Assembly (NCBI GenBank): GCA_014382015.1
Contig: JACNKN010000066.1
Span: forward strand, 62,001-126,000
Origin: Fidelibacterota bacterium
GTDB lineage: Bacteria > Fidelibacterota > Marinisomatia > Marinisomatales > TCS55
Reading direction: 5' to 3'
Length of the DNA stretch: 64,000 bases
The notes under the pieces are model-generated. The model was not told where the DNA came from. It saw only the letters and a list, made by a program, of their open reading frames with translations, and did no database searches. The position numbers and the translations under genes are program-made. This document shows positions 61,625 to 64,000 of the stretch, in pieces (the first letter of the stretch is position 1; each line of letters begins with the position of its first letter).

Positions 61625-63832
61625 CTACTGAAAAGCATCAAATAAATAACTGTATTTCAACACAAACGATTTGGTGCTGGATTCAATGGGAATCCCGTCA
61701 TAATCCTGAGTTTGGTTATAAACCAAGTATAATCCAGTGGCCGCAGATTGCTGCCAAATAAAACGCCAATTCATGGACCATTCATCCGACTGATTATTGT
61801 ATTGAAGCAGGGATTGAATATACATAGAAGGGGAAAATGCATAGGTCAGGCGTGCACGAATAAGATGAGCAACAAATTGTCCATTCATTAATTTTACATC
61901 ATTATAATTTGACACTAGTTCAGAAGTAAACCTGTTTCCGAAGCGATATTTAATGGAAGTATTAAAATTCTTTTTTCTGCCACCAAAATATCCCCCAATG
62001 CGGCTCATAACGCTTAAACTTAAGGTACTAGCCTGATTTGTGGTTACAAATATCTGAACTTCAGAATGATTGTAGGTATCTGCAGAAATAGTAATATCTG
62101 ATAAATCAAATGCTTCCTGGACACCCTCTTTCGTAAAATTCATTCCAGTATGAAATTCAAACCCAGAACGAAATTCCCAATGGTTATCAATATGCCAACG
62201 TCCCGATTCCTGGAATCCATCCAATTTCCAATAGCCATCAAAATTGATATGAGGCCTGATTTCTAACAAACCAAACTTATTTTCTGGACGAAATCTTGTA
62301 AATATCCGGCCAGACCATTTTTTATAATTCTCCCGTTTTAGGTAACCCATTTCCGGATTAAAGTTTTCGCCTACTTCAGTATAAGATGCGGAAGTTGAAA
62401 TTTGTTTTGTGTCCCGTACAATCTCCATTCTGTAAGCATGGGCATTGTCATTATCCCTCCCTGGTGTATCGGTTAACCCTGCAAATGCAACGATTTTACT
62501 TAACTCCCCAATTCCCATTTGTGCATCAAAGGCATAGGATTGATTCATGTAGCCATCTTTACCCATATGATCCAGTGCTGTATACATGGCACCGATATGG
62601 GTCCGATTCGGCAACTCTTTTTTCAACCGAAGTACTGAATATTGATTGGCATCTGTAATATCTTTCACTTTATCAGTTCTCATACTCAGCATACCCACTT
62701 TCATTCCTGAAAAAGTCCCTGTAAGTCTTCCCCCGCCAACAATGGGTACTGGGGTCCCGTCTGGACCGACACCGATGCGACGGCTAAAAAACATTTCTAT
62801 ATCCGGACCAAAAAACCCGCCACCGGTTCCCACGGAGAAAAGGCCTGCATTCTCTAAGAAGAATGCCCGTTTTTCAGGAAAGAATAAACTGAACCGATCA
62901 AGGTTGATTTGTTGGTCATCCGCTTCCACTTGGGCGAAATCGGTATTATAGGTTAGATCCAGGGACATGGATGACCCCACACTGATCTTCCCATCTAACC
63001 CAAAGTTGCGGTCGCTGGTCTTGGACGATGATTCCCCTTTTATCTCATTATTTTGTCCAAGTATGTAAGGCATTATCTTAATATTCCGAGAAGTGGGAAC
63101 ATTCATTTGGGTAAGAGACCCTGCGGATACGAGTCGGTTCATGGTAAATTGCCTTGAAATCGGCGCCCAATGAGCTTCCTCTTTTTTCCTTGCAATGACG
63201 CGTTCAAAATTGATCCCCCATGATTGATCCTTTTCTTCTTTGTATCGCAACGTTTTAAAGGGAATCGCAAATTCAGCACTCCAACCGTAATCACCCCTTT
63301 GGGTTTTTACTTCCCAGACTGCGTCCCAATTCACATTGAATCCACCGCCGGTACCCATACTAAATCGTCGCATCATACTACCACCTTCACCTCCACCTGT
63401 AATCTGAGCGTCATATTCAATTCCTGCTGGATTCGTACCAAAGAGATACCCTGTTTGAAAATCTTTGAATGTATCAATGATAAATGAAAAACTGTCTGAA
63501 TTATTGAGTGGCGAATCCCTTCGGTTATCAGAAATAACTATTTCACTAGGTTTTGAGTCAAAACATACCACTGATACATAAAATGTCTTTTCTGAATATA
63601 TTACCTTTACCACGGTGTTTTCGGAAATTGGCTGACCTTCATCAGGCGTCTTTTGGGTGAATGTAGTTACCGCTGTTACATTGGCCCAGGCCGGGTCATT
63701 GAGCACATCTCCATCCATCACCGGATTGGATGTCGCCTTTAGGGCTGACGTGGTATGTTGACCCAAAGAAATCGCTGGGCATAATAGTCCAAATATTAAT
63801 ATTACTTTCATATACTGTACTTTTACTGTCAT
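61625..63832 (-). CDS. DUF5916/CBM9-like outer-membrane beta-barrel protein
   Basis: A 735-residue exported protein. After the signal (VILIFGLLCPAISLG) a CBM9-like beta-sandwich (NPVMDGDVLNDPAWANV, YVSVVCFDSKP, GWSAEFAIPFKTLRY) is followed by DUF5916 and a long run of amphipathic strands to the C terminus (FVLKYSYLFDAFQ), which predicts an outer-membrane barrel. FSLFFPEKRAFFLENAGLF is the hallmark of DUF5916 proteins. They are common in marine FCB bacteria. The role is unknown, perhaps oligosaccharide or metal-linked transport. It begins 2 bp after the stop of the upstream dehydratase gene, so the two are co-transcribed. The ATG at 63811 is an alternative start. Confidence 0.88.
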   Translation of the reverse strand: MTVKVQYMKVILIFGLLCPAISLGQHTTSALKATSNPVMDGDVLNDPAWANVTAVTTFTQKTPDEGQPISENTVVKVIYSEKTFYVSVVCFDSKPSEIVISDNRRDSPLNNSDSFSFIIDTFKDFQTGYLFGTNPAGIEYDAQITGGGEGGSMMRRFSMGTGGGFNVNWDAVWEVKTQRGDYGWSAEFAIPFKTLRYKEEKDQSWGINFERVIARKKEEAHWAPISRQFTMNRLVSAGSLTQMNVPTSRNIKIMPYILGQNNEIKGESSSKTSDRNFGLDGKISVGSSMSLDLTYNTDFAQVEADDQQINLDRFSLFFPEKRAFFLENAGLFSVGTGGGFFGPDIEMFFSRRIGVGPDGTPVPIVGGGRLTGTFSGMKVGMLSMRTDKVKDITDANQYSVLRLKKELPNRTHIGAMYTALDHMGKDGYMNQSYAFDAQMGIGELSKIVAFAGLTDTPGRDNDNAHAYRMEIVRDTKQISTSASYTEVGENFNPEMGYLKRENYKKWSGRIFTRFRPENKFGLLEIRPHINFDGYWKLDGFQESGRWHIDNHWEFRSGFEFHTGMNFTKEGVQEAFDLSDITISADTYNHSEVQIFVTTNQASTLSLSVMSRIGGYFGGRKKNFNTSIKYRFGNRFTSELVSNYNDVKLMNGQFVAHLIRARLTYAFSPSMYIQSLLQYNNQSDEWSMNWRFIWQQSAATGLYLVYNQTQDYDGIPIESSTKSFVLKYSYLFDAFQ

Positions 63833-63834
63833 TG

Positions 63835-64000
63835 TTAATTGTCTAATATTTTCTCAACTGTTTGAGCCATACGAATACATTGATCTGTCACGCCACCTTG
63901 ATCATGAGAAGTAAATAAAACGTCAACTTTACACCAACCCACCTTCAAATCTGGATGATGATTCATTGATTCTGCAATTTCAGCCAGTTTATTCACAAAC
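63835..64000 (-). CDS. phhB: Pterin-4a-carbinolamine dehydratase, 5' end outside window
   Basis: The visible 54 residues read FVNKLAEIAESMNHHPDLKV, then GWCKVDVLFTSHDQGGVTDQCI and RMAQTVEKILDN. The HHPD-x-x-V-x-W pattern and the THD-like SHDQGGVT strand are the catalytic signature of PCD/DCoH. The enzyme recycles 4a-hydroxytetrahydrobiopterin after aromatic amino acid hydroxylases, or acts in molybdopterin-like metabolism in bacteria lacking those. One catalytic His-to-Cys/Ser change (SHD for THD) is within family variation. It runs off the right edge and is followed immediately by DUF5916. Confidence 0.9.
   Translation of the reverse strand, partial: FVNKLAEIAESMNHHPDLKVGWCKVDVLFTSHDQGGVTDQCIRMAQTVEKILDN

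Overview
The window reads as an AT-rich chromosomal segment of a Gram-negative FCB-group bacterium, most likely Candidatus Marinimicrobia (SAR406) or a close relative. This rests on two outer-membrane TonB receptors with carboxypeptidase-regulatory-like N-domains, a DUF4249 receptor partner, three secreted enzymes with C-terminal type IX sorting domains (PNPFNP...IYDLLG...AGIYIYKL), many lipoproteins, a Bacteroidetes-style two-domain NagB and a GH3/beta-lactamase fusion. No rRNA or single-copy marker gene is present, so the phylum is an inference.

Layout. 1-2.5 kb: partial TonB receptor, the BolA/CGFS-glutaredoxin pair, tRNA-Glu with a duplicated and interrupted 3' end. 2.5-9.5 kb: small envelope genes, then a minus-strand run holding an NAD(P)-binding protein, a peroxiredoxin whose peroxidatic cysteine is an in-frame TGA followed by a SECIS-like hairpin (a probable selenoprotein that ordinary gene calling splits), a TonB receptor, a DUF4249 lipoprotein and a phosphatase-like lipoprotein. 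9.6-18.2 kb: tight five-gene minus-strand operon of FAD amine oxidase, hydroxylysine/ethanolamine-type kinase, class-III aminotransferase-like phospho-lyase, GH2 beta-galactosidase and sodium:solute symporter. 18.4-22 kb: Xaa-Pro peptidase, a structured intergenic region ending in a strong terminator, a small membrane-anchored protein, a RelE-type toxin/antitoxin pair and a PAP2 phosphatase.

22-51 kb is dominated by cell-wall and amino-sugar turnover: LysA-like decarboxylase, secreted GH18, NamZ-type muramidase, DacB, TrhP-like U32 protein, NagB, symporter, DUF1460 amidase, GH3/beta-lactamase fusion, stand-alone GH3, ASKHA sugar kinase, SpoIID protein, AmpG and NagX. The set looks like outside-to-inside peptidoglycan (or chitin) salvage, although no MurNAc-6-P etherase (MurQ) lies in the window. 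Embedded in it are a DUF559 nuclease-like gene flanked by about 57 bp near-identical structured repeats, and two secreted T9SS proteases (one frameshifted) with nearly identical sorting domains.

51-64 kb: acetaldehyde-type aldehyde dehydrogenase with its usual DUF779 partner, a complete branched-chain-amino-acid-type ABC operon (livH-M-K-G-F) ending in an acyl-CoA synthetase, a Tat-exported amidase, a DUF5916 outer-membrane protein and a partial pterin carbinolamine dehydratase. The strongest candidates for further study are the selenocysteine peroxiredoxin, the DUF559/repeat unit, and the possible galactosyl-hydroxylysine degradation operon.
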